Of a stretch of DNA of 64,000 nt, positions 19,286-28,673 are shown in pieces (position 1 is the first letter of the stretch; every line of letters starts with the position of its first letter). Both the position numbers and the translations under genes were made by a program. The stretch comes from Streptomyces sp. NRRL S-37. Its GTDB lineage: Bacteria > Actinomycetota > Actinomycetes > Streptomycetales > Streptomycetaceae. Under the pieces are notes generated by a model. It made no database searches, was not told the origin of the DNA, and saw nothing but the letters and a program-made list of their open reading frames with translations. Location of the stretch: the NCBI RefSeq assembly GCF_000721605.1, contig NZ_JOIZ01000029.1:1-64000 (forward strand), written 5' to 3'.

Positions 19286-19412
19286 GCCGAAACCCTAGAT
19301 CGGGTGACGGCCGGACGAGCACCCGTGCGGGCCCCGTACGGCGTAGGTCACACACGTCCCGCACGTCCCGCACGTCGCGTCACGCCGTTACGCACCGTTC
19401 CGCGTCCGGAGA

Positions 19413-20018
19413 TCAGACCGTCCAGGCCGGTTCCATCTCCACGATGTCCCCCGCGAGGGCCGCGACGTCGGCCTCCGTCTGCGCCCGCAGGGCGAGGCGC
19501 TCCACCCGTTCGGTGCGGTACTTGCCGTGCTCGGCGGCCGAACGCCACATCGACAGCACCAGGAACTCGTGCCCCGGAGCCTCTCCGAACAGTCCCCGGA
19601 CCATGCCGGGCGAGCCGGCCATGGCCGGGTTCCAGACCTTCTCCTGCATCAGTACGAAGTGCTCCGCCCGCTCCTCGTGCACGCGGCACAGCGCCACCCT
19701 GAGCAGGTCGGCGTCCGTGAAACGCGGTTCGAAGCCGGTCTTCACGTCGAAGCGGTGGTCGAAGAGCCTGACCTGGGCGTCCTTGAACGTACCCGACTGG
19801 GCCGAGGCGAGCCGGTCGTGTGAGCGGGCCATGAACGAGTCGTAGAAGGCACGGCTCTCCCAGAAGGAGAAGATGTGCGCCACGTCCGGCCGCCCCCGGC
19901 TCCAGCCTCCGCCCTGCCCGCGAAACCCCGGCTCCCCCAGAAGCCCCGCCCATTTCCGCTGCCCCCGTTCGAACCCGCGGCGGTCCACCACGGTGCAGCG
20001 AATCCACTTGACCAGCAC
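19413..20018 (-). CDS. DUF4937-type protein, duplicated monooxygenase-like fold
   Basis: A 201-residue cytosolic protein. Two halves look like ABM/YdbC-type ferredoxin-like domains: VLVKWIRCTVVDRRGFERGQ with VAHIFSFWESRAFYDSFM, then LLRVALCRVHEERAEHFV with EFLVLSMWRSAAEHGKYR. GTG at 20018 is chosen because the ferredoxin-like fold begins there; upstream ATGs add unrelated residues. These proteins resemble YdbC/antibiotic-monooxygenase dimers, but no cofactor or substrate is known. Confidence 0.7.
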   Translation of the reverse strand: MLVKWIRCTVVDRRGFERGQRKWAGLLGEPGFRGQGGGWSRGRPDVAHIFSFWESRAFYDSFMARSHDRLASAQSGTFKDAQVRLFDHRFDVKTGFEPRFTDADLLRVALCRVHEERAEHFVLMQEKVWNPAMAGSPGMVRGLFGEAPGHEFLVLSMWRSAAEHGKYRTERVERLALRAQTEADVAALAGDIVEMEPAWTV

Positions 20019-20175
20019 CGCGCCATCGTAAGGCCAGGGAGGGTGGCACCGGTCACCCTCGGAGTGACTGCTTACCGTCGTCCGTCGCCACGCGCGTGGC
20101 AGGATGGACAACCCGCCGGGATTTCCCGGCCATCGGGGTGAGCGGGCAGGACGGTCACGGGGAAGGGGAAGACTG

Positions 20176-20709
20176 GTGAACGGCCTCAACAAGGGCATCC
20201 GCAAGGTCGAGATCGCGTTGAGGTGGGACCCGAGTCCGTCGGGTCAGCCCTCCACCGACCTGGACCTCGTCGCCGCGCCCTATCCGGCGGGCGGGACGCA
20301 CGGCGCTCCCGCCTACGTGGTGCACTTCGACAGCCGTTCCCCCGACGGCACCATCACGCTCAACCGGGACAGCAAGGACGGCCAGGGCTTCGGCTACGAC
20401 GAGGTCATGACGCTGGAGCTGGACCGGCTCGACCAGCGGTACGCGCGCGTGGTGGTCGGCGTCGTCATACAACAGCACCAGGGGCGGCGGACGTTCTCCG
20501 GGGTGGGTAACCCCGGTCTGCGCGTCCGCGAGGGCTACACCGTGCTGGCCGAGGACGACTTCGGCGGTGTCCTCGGGGCCACGGCGGCGACGGTCGCGGA
20601 ATTCGTCCGGGACGGCTCGGGAGCCTGGGAGTTCCGCCCCGGTGTCCAGGGGTTCGAGGGCGATCCGGCGGACTTCGCCCGTGCGATGGGGGCGTCGCGC
20701 CGGGCCTGA
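20176..20709 (+). CDS. TerD-family (tellurium resistance-like) protein
   Basis: A 177-residue protein with the TerD calcium-binding fold: VEIALRWDPSPSG at the start, TDLDLVAAPY and SKDGQGFGYDEVMTLEL in the core, and RYARVVVGVVIQQ strands. Streptomyces carry many TerD paralogues linked to stress and differentiation. GTG at 20176 has GGAAGGGGAAG just upstream. It stands alone and is not part of a ter operon. Confidence 0.85.
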   Translation: MNGLNKGIRKVEIALRWDPSPSGQPSTDLDLVAAPYPAGGTHGAPAYVVHFDSRSPDGTITLNRDSKDGQGFGYDEVMTLELDRLDQRYARVVVGVVIQQHQGRRTFSGVGNPGLRVREGYTVLAEDDFGGVLGATAATVAEFVRDGSGAWEFRPGVQGFEGDPADFARAMGASRRA

Positions 20710-20722
20710 CCCGCGAGGAACA

Positions 20723-20764
20723 CCGAGGGCGGTGGTGCCGGTGTTCCGGCGCCACCGCCCTCGG
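20723..20764. terminator. bidirectional terminator between TerD-like gene and nrdJ
   Basis: Arms CCGAGGGCGGTGG and CCACCGCCCTCGG form a perfect 13-bp stem, with a further short GC stem in the loop. It lies between two genes that end towards each other. Confidence 0.8.
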
Positions 20765-20806
20765 CCGTTGCTCACCCCCGGGCGGTGCCCGGGGGTGTCA
20801 GCCGCG

Positions 20807-23701
20807 TCAGCTGCAACCGCTGGTCGAGCCGCAGCCCTCGCAGATGTAGCAGGAACCGGCGCGCTGCATCTTCGTACCGCAGGAGAAGCACAGCGGGGCG
20901 TCGGCCTGGATGCCCAGCTGCATCTCGACCAGCTCGGCGCTGGTGTGGGCCTGCTTCGGGGCCGGCTTGGCCGCCTCCGCCCCGGCCTTCGGCGTGGCCA
21001 CCGCCTTCAGCTCCTGGGCCCGCGGCGCCGACTGGGCCAGGCCCTCGACGTCGACCTCGTCGTCGGACGGCTCGTAGGAACCGGTCTCCAGGTGACGCTG
21101 ACGCTCCTCGGCGGAGTGGATGCCGAGCGCGGAGCGCGTCTCGAAGGGCAGGAAGTCCAGCGCCAGGCGGCGGAAGATGTAGTCGACGATCGACTGCGCC
21201 ATCCGCACGTCCGGGTCGTCCGTCATGCCGGCCGGCTCGAAGCGCATGTTGGTGAACTTCGAGACGTACGTCTCCAGCGGCACGCCGTACTGGAGGCCCA
21301 CCGAGACGGCGATGGAGAAGGCGTCCATCATGCCCGCGAGCGTCGAACCCTGCTTGGACATCTTCAGGAAGACCTCGCCGAGACCGTCGTCCGGGTAGGA
21401 GTTGGCGGTCATGTAGCCCTCGGCACCGCCGACCGTGAAGGAGGTGGTGATGCCGGGGCGGCCCTTCGGCAGGCGCTTGCGGACCGGGCGGTACTCGACG
21501 ACCTTCTCGACCGCGGCCCGGATCGTCTCCTCGGCCTTCTCCGTGACCTCGGCCTTCTCCTTCTCCTTGGTCTTCGCGGAGAGCGGCTGGCCGACCTTGC
21601 AGTTGTCGCGGTAGATCGCGAGCGCCTTGACGCCCAGCTTCCAGGCCTCGAAATAGATCTCCTCGACCTCCTCGACGGTCGCCGTCTCCGGCATGTTGAC
21701 CGTCTTGGAGATGGCGCCGGAGATCCAGGGCTGGATCGCGGCCATCATGCGGACGTGGCCCATCGGGGAGATGGCGCGCTCGCCCATGGCGCAGTCGAAC
21801 ACCTCGTAGTGCTCCTGCTTGAGACCGGGGGCGTCGATCACATTGCCGTTCTCGGCGATGTGGGCGACGATCGCCTCGATCTGCTCCTCCTGGTAGCCCA
21901 GGCGGCGCAGGGCCTGCGGGACGGTGCCGTTGACGATCTGCATCGAGCCGCCGCCGACCAGCTTCTTGAACTTCACCAGCGCCAGGTCGGGCTCGACACC
22001 GGTGGTGTCGCAGGACATCGCCAGACCGATGGTGCCGGTCGGGGCGAGCACGGACGCCTGGGCGTTGCGGAATCCGTTCTTCTCACCGACGCGGATCACG
22101 TCCTGCCAGGCCTCGGTGGCGGCGGCCCACACCGGGGTGTCCAGGTCGTCCATGCGCACGGCGGTGCCGTTGGCGTCGGCGTGCTGCCGCATGACGCGCT
22201 GGTGGGCCTCGGCGTTGCGGGCGTAGCCGTCGTACGGGCCGACGATCGCGGCGAGTTCGGCGGAGCGGCGGTACGCCGTACCCGTCATCAGGGAGGTGAT
22301 GGCGCCGGCGAGGGCGCGGCCGCCGTCGGAGTCGTAGGCGTGGCCGGTCGCCATCAGCAGGGCGCCGAGGTTGGCGTAGCCGATGCCGAGCTGACGGAAG
22401 GCGCGGGTGTTCTCGCCGATCTTCTGGGTCGGGAAGTCCGCGAAGCAGATCGAGATGTCCATCGCGGTGATGACCAGCTCGACGACCTTCTGGAAGCGCT
22501 CGGTCTCGAACGACTGGTTGCCCTGGCCGTCGTCCTTGAGGAACTTCATCAGGTTCAGCGAGGCCAGGTTGCAGGACGTGTTGTCCAGGTGCATGTACTC
22601 GCTGCACGGGTTCGACGCGGTGATCCGGCCGGACTCGGGGCAGGTGTGCCAGTTGTTGATGACGCCGTCGTACTGGATGCCCGGGTCGGCGCAGGCCCAG
22701 GCGGCCTCGGCGAGCTTGCGGAAGAGCGCCTTGGCGTCGACCTCCTCGATGACCTCGCCGGTCATCCGGGCGCGCAGGCCGAACTTGCCGCCCTGCTCGA
22801 CCGCCTGCATGAACTCGTCGTTGACGCGGACCGAGTTGTTGGCGTTCTGGTACTGGACGGAGGCGATGTCGTCGCCGCCCAGGTCCATGTCGAAGCCCGC
22901 GTCGCGCAGGACGCGGATCTTCTCCTCTTCCTTGACCTTGGTCTCGATGAAGTCCTCGATGTCCGGGTGGTCCACGTCGAGGACGACCATCTTGGCCGCG
23001 CGGCGGGTGGCACCGCCGGACTTGATCGTTCCGGCGGAGGCGTCGGCTCCGCGCATGAAGGAGACCGGGCCGGAGGCGTTGCCGCCGGAGGACAGCAGCT
23101 CCTTGGAGGAGCGGATCCGGGAGAGGTTCAGGCCGGCGCCGGAGCCGCCCTTGAAGATCATGCCCTCTTCCTTGTACCAGTCGAGGATCGACTCCATGGA
23201 GTCGTCGACGGACAGGATGAAGCAGGCGGAGACCTGCTGCGGCTGGGGCGTGCCCACGTTGAACCACACGGGGCTGTTGAAGCTGAAGATCTGGTGCAGG
23301 AGGGCGTACGCCAGCTCGTGCTCGAAGATCTCGGCGTCGGCGGGCGAGGCGAAGTACTTGTGGTCCTCACCGGCCTTCCGGTACGTCTTCACGATGCGGT
23401 CGATGAGCTGCCTGAGGCTCACCTCGCGCTGCGGGGTGCCCACGGCGCCCCGGAAGTACTTGCTGGTGACGATGTTGACCGCGTTCACCGACCAGAAGTC
23501 GGGGAACTCCACGCCGCGCTGCTCGAAGTTGACCGAGCCGTCGCGCCAGTTGGTCATGACGACGTCACGGCGTTCCCAGGCCACCTCGTCGTACGGGTGG
23601 ACTCCGGGAGTGGTGTGGATGCGCTCGATACGCAGTCCCTTGCCGGCCTTGTTGCTCTTGGCTCGGGGACTCCGTGCCGGACCGCTCGCCGTCTCTGTCA
23701 T
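20807..23701 (-). CDS. nrdJ: vitamin B12-dependent ribonucleotide reductase (class II)
   Basis: A 964-residue class II reductase that makes deoxyribonucleotides with adenosylcobalamin as radical source and works with or without oxygen. The substrate site and active-site Cys lie in NPCSEYMHLDNTSCNLASLNL. The C-terminal CFSCGTKMQRAGSCYICEGC segment combines a zinc-finger-like domain with the redox Cys pair. The ATG at 23701 is preceded by GGAGGC; longer frames upstream lack a ribosome site. It lies 165 bases downstream of nrdR on the same strand, and both should be under NrdR control. Confidence 0.96.
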   Translation of the reverse strand: MTETASGPARSPRAKSNKAGKGLRIERIHTTPGVHPYDEVAWERRDVVMTNWRDGSVNFEQRGVEFPDFWSVNAVNIVTSKYFRGAVGTPQREVSLRQLIDRIVKTYRKAGEDHKYFASPADAEIFEHELAYALLHQIFSFNSPVWFNVGTPQPQQVSACFILSVDDSMESILDWYKEEGMIFKGGSGAGLNLSRIRSSKELLSSGGNASGPVSFMRGADASAGTIKSGGATRRAAKMVVLDVDHPDIEDFIETKVKEEEKIRVLRDAGFDMDLGGDDIASVQYQNANNSVRVNDEFMQAVEQGGKFGLRARMTGEVIEEVDAKALFRKLAEAAWACADPGIQYDGVINNWHTCPESGRITASNPCSEYMHLDNTSCNLASLNLMKFLKDDGQGNQSFETERFQKVVELVITAMDISICFADFPTQKIGENTRAFRQLGIGYANLGALLMATGHAYDSDGGRALAGAITSLMTGTAYRRSAELAAIVGPYDGYARNAEAHQRVMRQHADANGTAVRMDDLDTPVWAAATEAWQDVIRVGEKNGFRNAQASVLAPTGTIGLAMSCDTTGVEPDLALVKFKKLVGGGSMQIVNGTVPQALRRLGYQEEQIEAIVAHIAENGNVIDAPGLKQEHYEVFDCAMGERAISPMGHVRMMAAIQPWISGAISKTVNMPETATVEEVEEIYFEAWKLGVKALAIYRDNCKVGQPLSAKTKEKEKAEVTEKAEETIRAAVEKVVEYRPVRKRLPKGRPGITTSFTVGGAEGYMTANSYPDDGLGEVFLKMSKQGSTLAGMMDAFSIAVSVGLQYGVPLETYVSKFTNMRFEPAGMTDDPDVRMAQSIVDYIFRRLALDFLPFETRSALGIHSAEERQRHLETGSYEPSDDEVDVEGLAQSAPRAQELKAVATPKAGAEAAKPAPKQAHTSAELVEMQLGIQADAPLCFSCGTKMQRAGSCYICEGCGSTSGCS

Positions 23702-23866
23702 GCCGCCTCCCTGTACGGGCGAAAACGCCCTGAAGTGCCCCGATTGTTCCCGTGGCACGGTGTTCTGTCTGGTGCTGCGGGCACCTGCTCGCCTGCCCGC
23801 AACAGGTCTTCTCATCGCCGCCGCCCGGCCGGTCCCCGCGTCTGCCGCGCGGGGCCGGCCCGCCGG

Positions 23867-24424
23867 TCAGCCGGCGGCGGGAGCGGGTTCGGGGACCTGG
23901 GCGGTCCCGCCGGACCCGCTGTCGTCTTCCTGGCCTCCCGGAGCGGCTCCCTCGCCGTCCCCGTCGCCCACGGCGGGCCGCTCCGCCCGCCTGAGTTCCG
24001 CGATCGCGGCCTCGAAGTCCTCCAGCGAGTCGAACGCCCGGTAGACGGACGCGAACCGCAGGTAGGCGACGAGGTCGAGTTCCTGCAACGGGCCGAGGAT
24101 GGCCAGCCCCACGTCGTGAGTGGTCAGCTCGGCGCTCCCGGTGGCCCGCACCGCCTCCTCTACGCGCTGCCCGAGCTGGGCGAGGGCGTCCTCGGTGACG
24201 GGCCGCCCCTGGCACGCCTTGCGCACACCGTTGATGACCTTGGTGCGGCTGAAGGGCTCGGTGACTCCGGACCGCTTGACCACCATGAGCGAACACGTCT
24301 CCACGGTCGTGAAACGACGGGAGCAGTCCGGACACTGGCGGCGCCTGCGGATCGACGTGCCGTCGTCGGTCGTACGGCTGTCGACGACACGGCTGTCGGG
24401 GTGCCTGCAGAAGGGGCAGTGCAT
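23867..24424 (-). CDS. nrdR: transcriptional repressor NrdR
   Basis: A 185-residue ATP-cone repressor of ribonucleotide reductase genes. The N-terminal zinc ribbon is [17 protein letters not shown] with [12 protein letters not shown]. The ATP-cone follows with [19 protein letters not shown]. About 30 extra residues at the C-terminus are Gly/Pro/Ala-rich and likely disordered, which is longer than the usual 150-170. Two NrdR-box-like sites lie 110-150 bases upstream, consistent with autoregulation. Confidence 0.95.
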   Translation of the reverse strand: MHCPFCRHPDSRVVDSRTTDDGTSIRRRRQCPDCSRRFTTVETCSLMVVKRSGVTEPFSRTKVINGVRKACQGRPVTEDALAQLGQRVEEAVRATGSAELTTHDVGLAILGPLQELDLVAYLRFASVYRAFDSLEDFEAAIAELRRAERPAVGDGDGEGAAPGGQEDDSGSGGTAQVPEPAPAAG

Positions 24425-24531
24425 GAACTCCCAACCCTCCTCACAGCAGACTCAATGGCCTCACAGGGCCTCTCGGGCCTCACGAAGCAGCACCAGCATA
24501 GGCGATCGCGGAGGGCCCAAAGACCCGGGGG

Positions 24532-24578
24532 ACCACAACTTCTGGGCCGCTGCCGCAATCCAACCACTAGATGTGGGG
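24532..24578 (-). promoter_or_regulatory. pair of NrdR boxes upstream of nrdRJ
   Basis: Two palindromic sites, CCACAACTTCTGG (24533-24545) and CCACTAGATGTGG (24564-24576), have centres 31 bp apart, about three helical turns. That is the spacing of paired NrdR boxes in known nrd promoters. The 528-base nrdR-lexA intergenic region holds no gene otherwise. Confidence 0.65.
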
Positions 24579-24878
24579 ATTGGCTCATACATCCACACCA
24601 TGCACGTGTGTCGCGCGCGTCGGGGCGGGCAGGACACGCCGGACGCCGCGCGATGAGGGGGTGCCGTACCGGAGACGGGGAGGAGGTGTGCGACTCCCGG
24701 AGAGAGCGGGGTCGCCTCGCGCCCCACGGGGTGCCCGGTGGCAGACTGAGGGCCGCCGCCGCGAGGTCACCGCCCCGGCGGTGAAGGGTACAGCAATCGG
24801 CCCGTCTGCCCGCCGGGAGGCGCGGCGGCCAATACACCTCGATGAGAGATGACGTACAGCAATTCGCGATTTTTCACT

Positions 24879-24892
24879 CGAACGTGTGTTTG
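24879..24892 (+). promoter_or_regulatory. SOS (LexA) box in the lexA promoter
   Basis: CGAACGTGTGTTTG fits the actinobacterial LexA box (CGAAC-N4-GTTYG). It overlaps a likely -35 (TTGGCG, 24890-24895), which is followed 18 bp later by a -10 TACCGT (24914-24919). LexA would thus repress its own gene. Confidence 0.8.
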
Positions 24893-24952
24893 GCGCAACC
24901 TTTCGAAAGCAACTACCGTTGTGCTGCAGGGAGACCATCGAGAGGGGCCGAC

Positions 24953-25720
24953 GTGACCACCACCGCAGACAGTGCCGCCATCACTGCCCAGGGCCGGATC
25001 GAGCCGGTGCACGCGATGAACGAAGCCACGAATCCCGAGGGGCACAGGCGCTCCCTGCCGGGCCGACCTCCCGGCATCCGGGCGGACAGCTCAGGACTCA
25101 CCGACCGCCAGCGCCGGGTGATCGAGGTCATCAGGGACTCGGTGCAGCGTCGTGGCTACCCGCCGTCGATGCGCGAGATCGGCCAGGCGGTCGGTCTCTC
25201 CAGCACATCCTCCGTGGCCCACCAGCTGATGGCCTTGGAGCGCAAGGGCTTCCTGCGCCGCGACCCGCACCGCCCGCGCGCCTACGAGGTGCGGGGCTCC
25301 GACCAGGCGGCCTCCGTGCAGCCCACGGACACCGCCGGCAAGCCGGCCGCGTCCTACGTACCGCTGGTCGGCCGTATCGCCGCCGGCGGCCCGATCCTCG
25401 CCGAGGAGTCCGTCGAGGACGTCTTCCCCCTGCCCCGGCAGCTCGTCGGTGACGGTGAGCTGTTCGTACTGAAGGTCGTGGGCGACTCCATGATCGAGGC
25501 CGCGATCTGTGACGGCGACTGGGTGACGGTCCGCCGCCAGCCGGTCGCCGAGAACGGGGACATCGTCGCGGCCATGCTCGACGGCGAGGCGACCGTCAAG
25601 CGCTTCAAGCGGGAGGACGGCCACATCTGGCTGCTCCCGCACAACGCGGCCTATGAGCCCATCCCGGGTGACGACGCGACCATTCTGGGCAAGGTGGTGG
25701 CCGTTCTGCGGCGCGTCTGA
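24953..25720 (+). CDS. lexA: SOS repressor LexA
   Basis: A 255-residue LexA. The N-terminal winged helix reads [20 protein letters not shown], then [17 protein letters not shown]. The self-cleavage Ala-Gly bond is in GRIAAGGPI near residue 144. The catalytic Ser is in VVGDSMIEA and the Lys in [12 protein letters not shown] at 24953 is preferred: it follows AGAGGGG and the SOS box region, while the longer frame would overlap the promoter. The first 45 residues before the DNA-binding domain are a Streptomyces-type extension. DNA damage with RecA triggers cleavage. Confidence 0.96.
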   Translation: MTTTADSAAITAQGRIEPVHAMNEATNPEGHRRSLPGRPPGIRADSSGLTDRQRRVIEVIRDSVQRRGYPPSMREIGQAVGLSSTSSVAHQLMALERKGFLRRDPHRPRAYEVRGSDQAASVQPTDTAGKPAASYVPLVGRIAAGGPILAEESVEDVFPLPRQLVGDGELFVLKVVGDSMIEAAICDGDWVTVRRQPVAENGDIVAAMLDGEATVKRFKREDGHIWLLPHNAAYEPIPGDDATILGKVVAVLRRV

Positions 25721-25771
25721 ACACGGCGCGGGGCCGGCCCGGAGCGCCGCCCCGCCCCTGACCGGGCCCCG

Positions 25772-25797
25772 GGACCCCTGCGCCGGTTCCGGGGTCC
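25772..25797. terminator. possible terminator between lexA and dinG ends
   Basis: Arms GGACCCC and GGGGTCC form a hairpin between two convergent genes. There is no T run, as is common in Streptomyces. Confidence 0.45.
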
Positions 25798-25865
25798 TGT
25801 GCTGTCCGGACGGACCCGACCGCGGCCGCTGCCGGTCGGTGGCGTGCCGCGGCACGTCACCTCCC

Positions 25866-27854
25866 TCACCGCGCCGTCGTCCCGGCCTCCGCCTCCTGTG
25901 CCGCCGCGTCGATCGCGGCCAGCGACTTCCTGACCTGATTACGGTCCGTGGTGTACCAGAAGTCGGGCAGCGAAGCCTTCAGATAGCTGCCGTACCGGGC
26001 CGTGGCCAGCCGCTGGTCCAGTACGGCCACCACGCCCCGGTCGCCCGAGGCGCGTACGAGACGGCCGGCGCCCTGCGCCATCAGCAGCGCCGCGTGGGTG
26101 GCGGCGACCGCCATGAAGCCGTTGCCGCCGGCTTCCTCCACGGCCTTCTGGCGGGCGCTCATCAAGGGGTCGTCCGGGCGCGGGAAGGGAATCTTGTCCA
26201 TGACCACCAGCTGGCAGCTCGGACCCGGTACGTCGACCCCCTGCCACAGCGACAGGGTGCCGAAGAGGCAGGTCTTCGGGTCGGCCGCGAAGTTCTTGAT
26301 CAGTTCGCCGAGCGTCTCCTCGCCCTGGAGGAGGATAGGGAACTCCGGGATGCGGGAGCGCAGCTCCTCGGCGGCGAGCTGGGCGGCCCGCATCGAGGAG
26401 AACAGCCCCAGGGTGCGGCCGCCCGCCGCCTGGATCAGCTCGGTCAGCTCGTCCAGCATGTCCCCGCGGTCACCTTCACGGGCCGGGCGCGCCAGATGCT
26501 TCGCGACGTAGAGGATGCCCTGCCGGGGATAGTCGAACGGCGAACCGACGTCGACGCCCTTCCACCGGGGGAGGTCATCGCCTTCGGCGCCCTCGGGACC
26601 GAGCCCCAGGGAGGCTCCCACGCCGTTGAAGTCGCCGCCCAGCTTCAGCGTCGCGGAGGTCAGGATGACGGAGCGGTCGGTGAAGAGCTTCTCCCGCAGC
26701 AGGCCCGAGACGGACATCGGGGCGACCCGCAGGGACGCTCCGAAGCGGTCGTGCCGCTCGTACCAGACGACGTCCCACTCGGAGCCGTTCGTGATCCGCT
26801 CCGCCACGTCGTGGACGCCCTCCACGGAGGCCAGCGCCTGTTTGCGGACCGCGTCCTCGTCCTGGACGGACTTGTCGCGGGTGCTGCCGATGGCGGAGAT
26901 GACGGTACGGCAGGCGTCGCGCAGCGCCATGAGCGCGTATCCGAGGTCCTCCGGGATCTCCTCCAGCCGGCCCGGAAGGGCCAGCTCCATCAGCCGTTCG
27001 AACCCTTCCGCGGCGGTCTGGAGCTGGTCGGCGGCCTTCTCGTTGACGAGCTTCGCGGCACGCCGCACCGCACGGTTGACCTGCCCGGGGGTGAGCTCCC
27101 CCGTGGCGACTCCGGTGACCCGGGAGACCAGCTCGTGGGCCTCGTCGACGATCAGCACCTCGTGCTGCGGAAGCACCGGCGCGCCCTCGATGGCGTCGAT
27201 CGCGAGCAGAGCGTGGTTGGTGACGACCACCTCGGCCAGTTTGGCGCGCTCGCGGGCCGTCTCGGCGAAGCACTCGGCGCCGTAGGCGCACTTCGTGGCG
27301 CCCAGGCACTCCCGTGACGACACCGACACCTGGGACCAGGCCCGGTCGGACACGCCCGGCGTGAGGTCGTCCCGGTCGCCGGTCTCCGTCTCGTCGGACC
27401 AGTCGCGCAGGCGCAGCAGGTCCTGGCCCAGCTTGCTGGTGGGCGCGGCCGCCTCGAACTGGTCGAAGAGGCCCTCCTCCTCGTCCTGTGGCACGCCCTC
27501 GTGCAGCCGGTGCAGACACAGGTAGTTGGAGCGGCCCTTGAGCATCGCGAACTCCGGGCGGCGGCGCAGCAGCGGGTGCAGTGACTCCACCGTGCGCGGC
27601 AGGTCCCGCTCCACCAGCTGGCGCTGCAGGGCCAGGGTGGCCGTCGCCACCACCACCCGCTCCCCCTGCGCGAGCGCGGGCACCAGATAGCCGAGCGACT
27701 TTCCGGTGCCGGTACCGGCCTGGACCAGTAGATGGGCGTTGTCGTCGATCGCCTCGGCGACGGCTTCGGCCATGGCCACCTGGCCGGGACGCTCCGTGCC
27801 GCCGACGGCGGTGACGGCGGCGTGCAGGAGTTCGGAGAGTGAGGGCTTCGTCAT
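25866..27854 (-). CDS. dinG: DinG/XPD-like ATP-dependent DNA helicase
   Basis: A 662-residue superfamily 2 helicase. Walker A is in VQAGTGTGKSLGYL and the DEAH box in LIVDEAHELV. Four cysteines (one in NYLCLHR, three in ECLGATKCAYGAEC) form the expected 4Fe-4S site. Helicase motif VI region QGAGRLVRAS is near the C-terminus. The family unwinds 5' to 3' and acts at R-loops and damaged forks. It lies convergent to lexA, but I see no SOS box at its start. The symbol follows the E. coli homologue; actinobacterial forms lack the exonuclease domain. Confidence 0.88.
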   Translation of the reverse strand: MTKPSLSELLHAAVTAVGGTERPGQVAMAEAVAEAIDDNAHLLVQAGTGTGKSLGYLVPALAQGERVVVATATLALQRQLVERDLPRTVESLHPLLRRRPEFAMLKGRSNYLCLHRLHEGVPQDEEEGLFDQFEAAAPTSKLGQDLLRLRDWSDETETGDRDDLTPGVSDRAWSQVSVSSRECLGATKCAYGAECFAETARERAKLAEVVVTNHALLAIDAIEGAPVLPQHEVLIVDEAHELVSRVTGVATGELTPGQVNRAVRRAAKLVNEKAADQLQTAAEGFERLMELALPGRLEEIPEDLGYALMALRDACRTVISAIGSTRDKSVQDEDAVRKQALASVEGVHDVAERITNGSEWDVVWYERHDRFGASLRVAPMSVSGLLREKLFTDRSVILTSATLKLGGDFNGVGASLGLGPEGAEGDDLPRWKGVDVGSPFDYPRQGILYVAKHLARPAREGDRGDMLDELTELIQAAGGRTLGLFSSMRAAQLAAEELRSRIPEFPILLQGEETLGELIKNFAADPKTCLFGTLSLWQGVDVPGPSCQLVVMDKIPFPRPDDPLMSARQKAVEEAGGNGFMAVAATHAALLMAQGAGRLVRASGDRGVVAVLDQRLATARYGSYLKASLPDFWYTTDRNQVRKSLAAIDAAAQEAEAGTTAR

Positions 27855-28103
27855 AGCGCGACCACCCTACGGCCCGGCACTGACATTCGTGCGATCACGG
27901 CGGGGGCTGGGGACGTGGTCAAGACGGGGCTCCTCTGTCGGGCGGTGCGAGGGCTGCGGAGTCGCCGGGGCTCGGTACGGACGGACCCTGCCGGGGCCCG
28001 CGGCCCGGACATCGCCGCGGCGTGAGCGGGAACCGCGGCGGCGCGCAGGGAAACCGCGGTGGCGTGAGCGGTGTACCACATTCGAGAACGCGGTCACGGA
28101 GCG

Positions 28104-28673
28104 CTACATCAGATGACACAGGGCACGGTCCCGGACCATGAGGGCGGCCCGTTTGGCGGGCAGATCGATCTCGGCCGAGAAGTGGAAGCCGGCGTTGAGG
28201 AAGGCGGTGACGGAGGGGATGTTGCGAAGGTCGGGTTCCGCGACGACGCGTGGCGAGGCGGGCCTCCTGGCGAGGGCGAGGTCGGCGACCGTCCTGAGCA
28301 GGATGCTGCCGAGGCCCCGCCCCCGGTCGCCGGCGGCGCCGATGAGGACGTGGAGTCCGGTGTCGTGCGGTCGGGCCGGGTAGTGGCGGGCCAGGGGATC
28401 GAGATCCGCGCGGTAGATCTCCCAGTAGCTCATCGGCGTTCCGTCCAGGACGCCGAGGCACGGAACGCTGTGTCCGTCACCGGTGAGCTGGGACCGCACA
28501 TGGCCGGCCGTCACGGCCGGCGGTCCGGCGAGTTCCCAGAACACGGCGACGGCGGGGTCGTTCATCCACCGTGACAAAAGGAGCAGATCGCGTTCGACAC
28601 GGACGGGGACCAACTGGAACAGGCCTGCGGGGGTCCTGGCCGGGCCCCAGTCACCGAGGGGGACGGACCTCAT
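28104..28673 (-). CDS. IucB/RhbD-type siderophore acetyl/acyltransferase
   Basis: A 189-residue GNAT-fold acyltransferase of the kind that acylates hydroxamate or amine groups of siderophore building blocks. Typical features are LLSRWMNDPAVAVFWEL, TPMSYWEIYRADLD and the acetyl-CoA loop GDRGRGLGSILLR, with EPDLRNIPSVTAFLNAGF near the end. The ATG at 28673 overlaps the stop of the IucA/C gene (ATGA), so the two are coupled. Confidence 0.85.
   Translation of the reverse strand: MRSVPLGDWGPARTPAGLFQLVPVRVERDLLLLSRWMNDPAVAVFWELAGPPAVTAGHVRSQLTGDGHSVPCLGVLDGTPMSYWEIYRADLDPLARHYPARPHDTGLHVLIGAAGDRGRGLGSILLRTVADLALARRPASPRVVAEPDLRNIPSVTAFLNAGFHFSAEIDLPAKRAALMVRDRALCHLM

Noticed and set aside
20567..24784. 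1405-codon plus-strand open frame
   Set aside because: It runs antisense through nrdJ and nrdR, which have clear motifs; the frame is open because of third-position GC bias.
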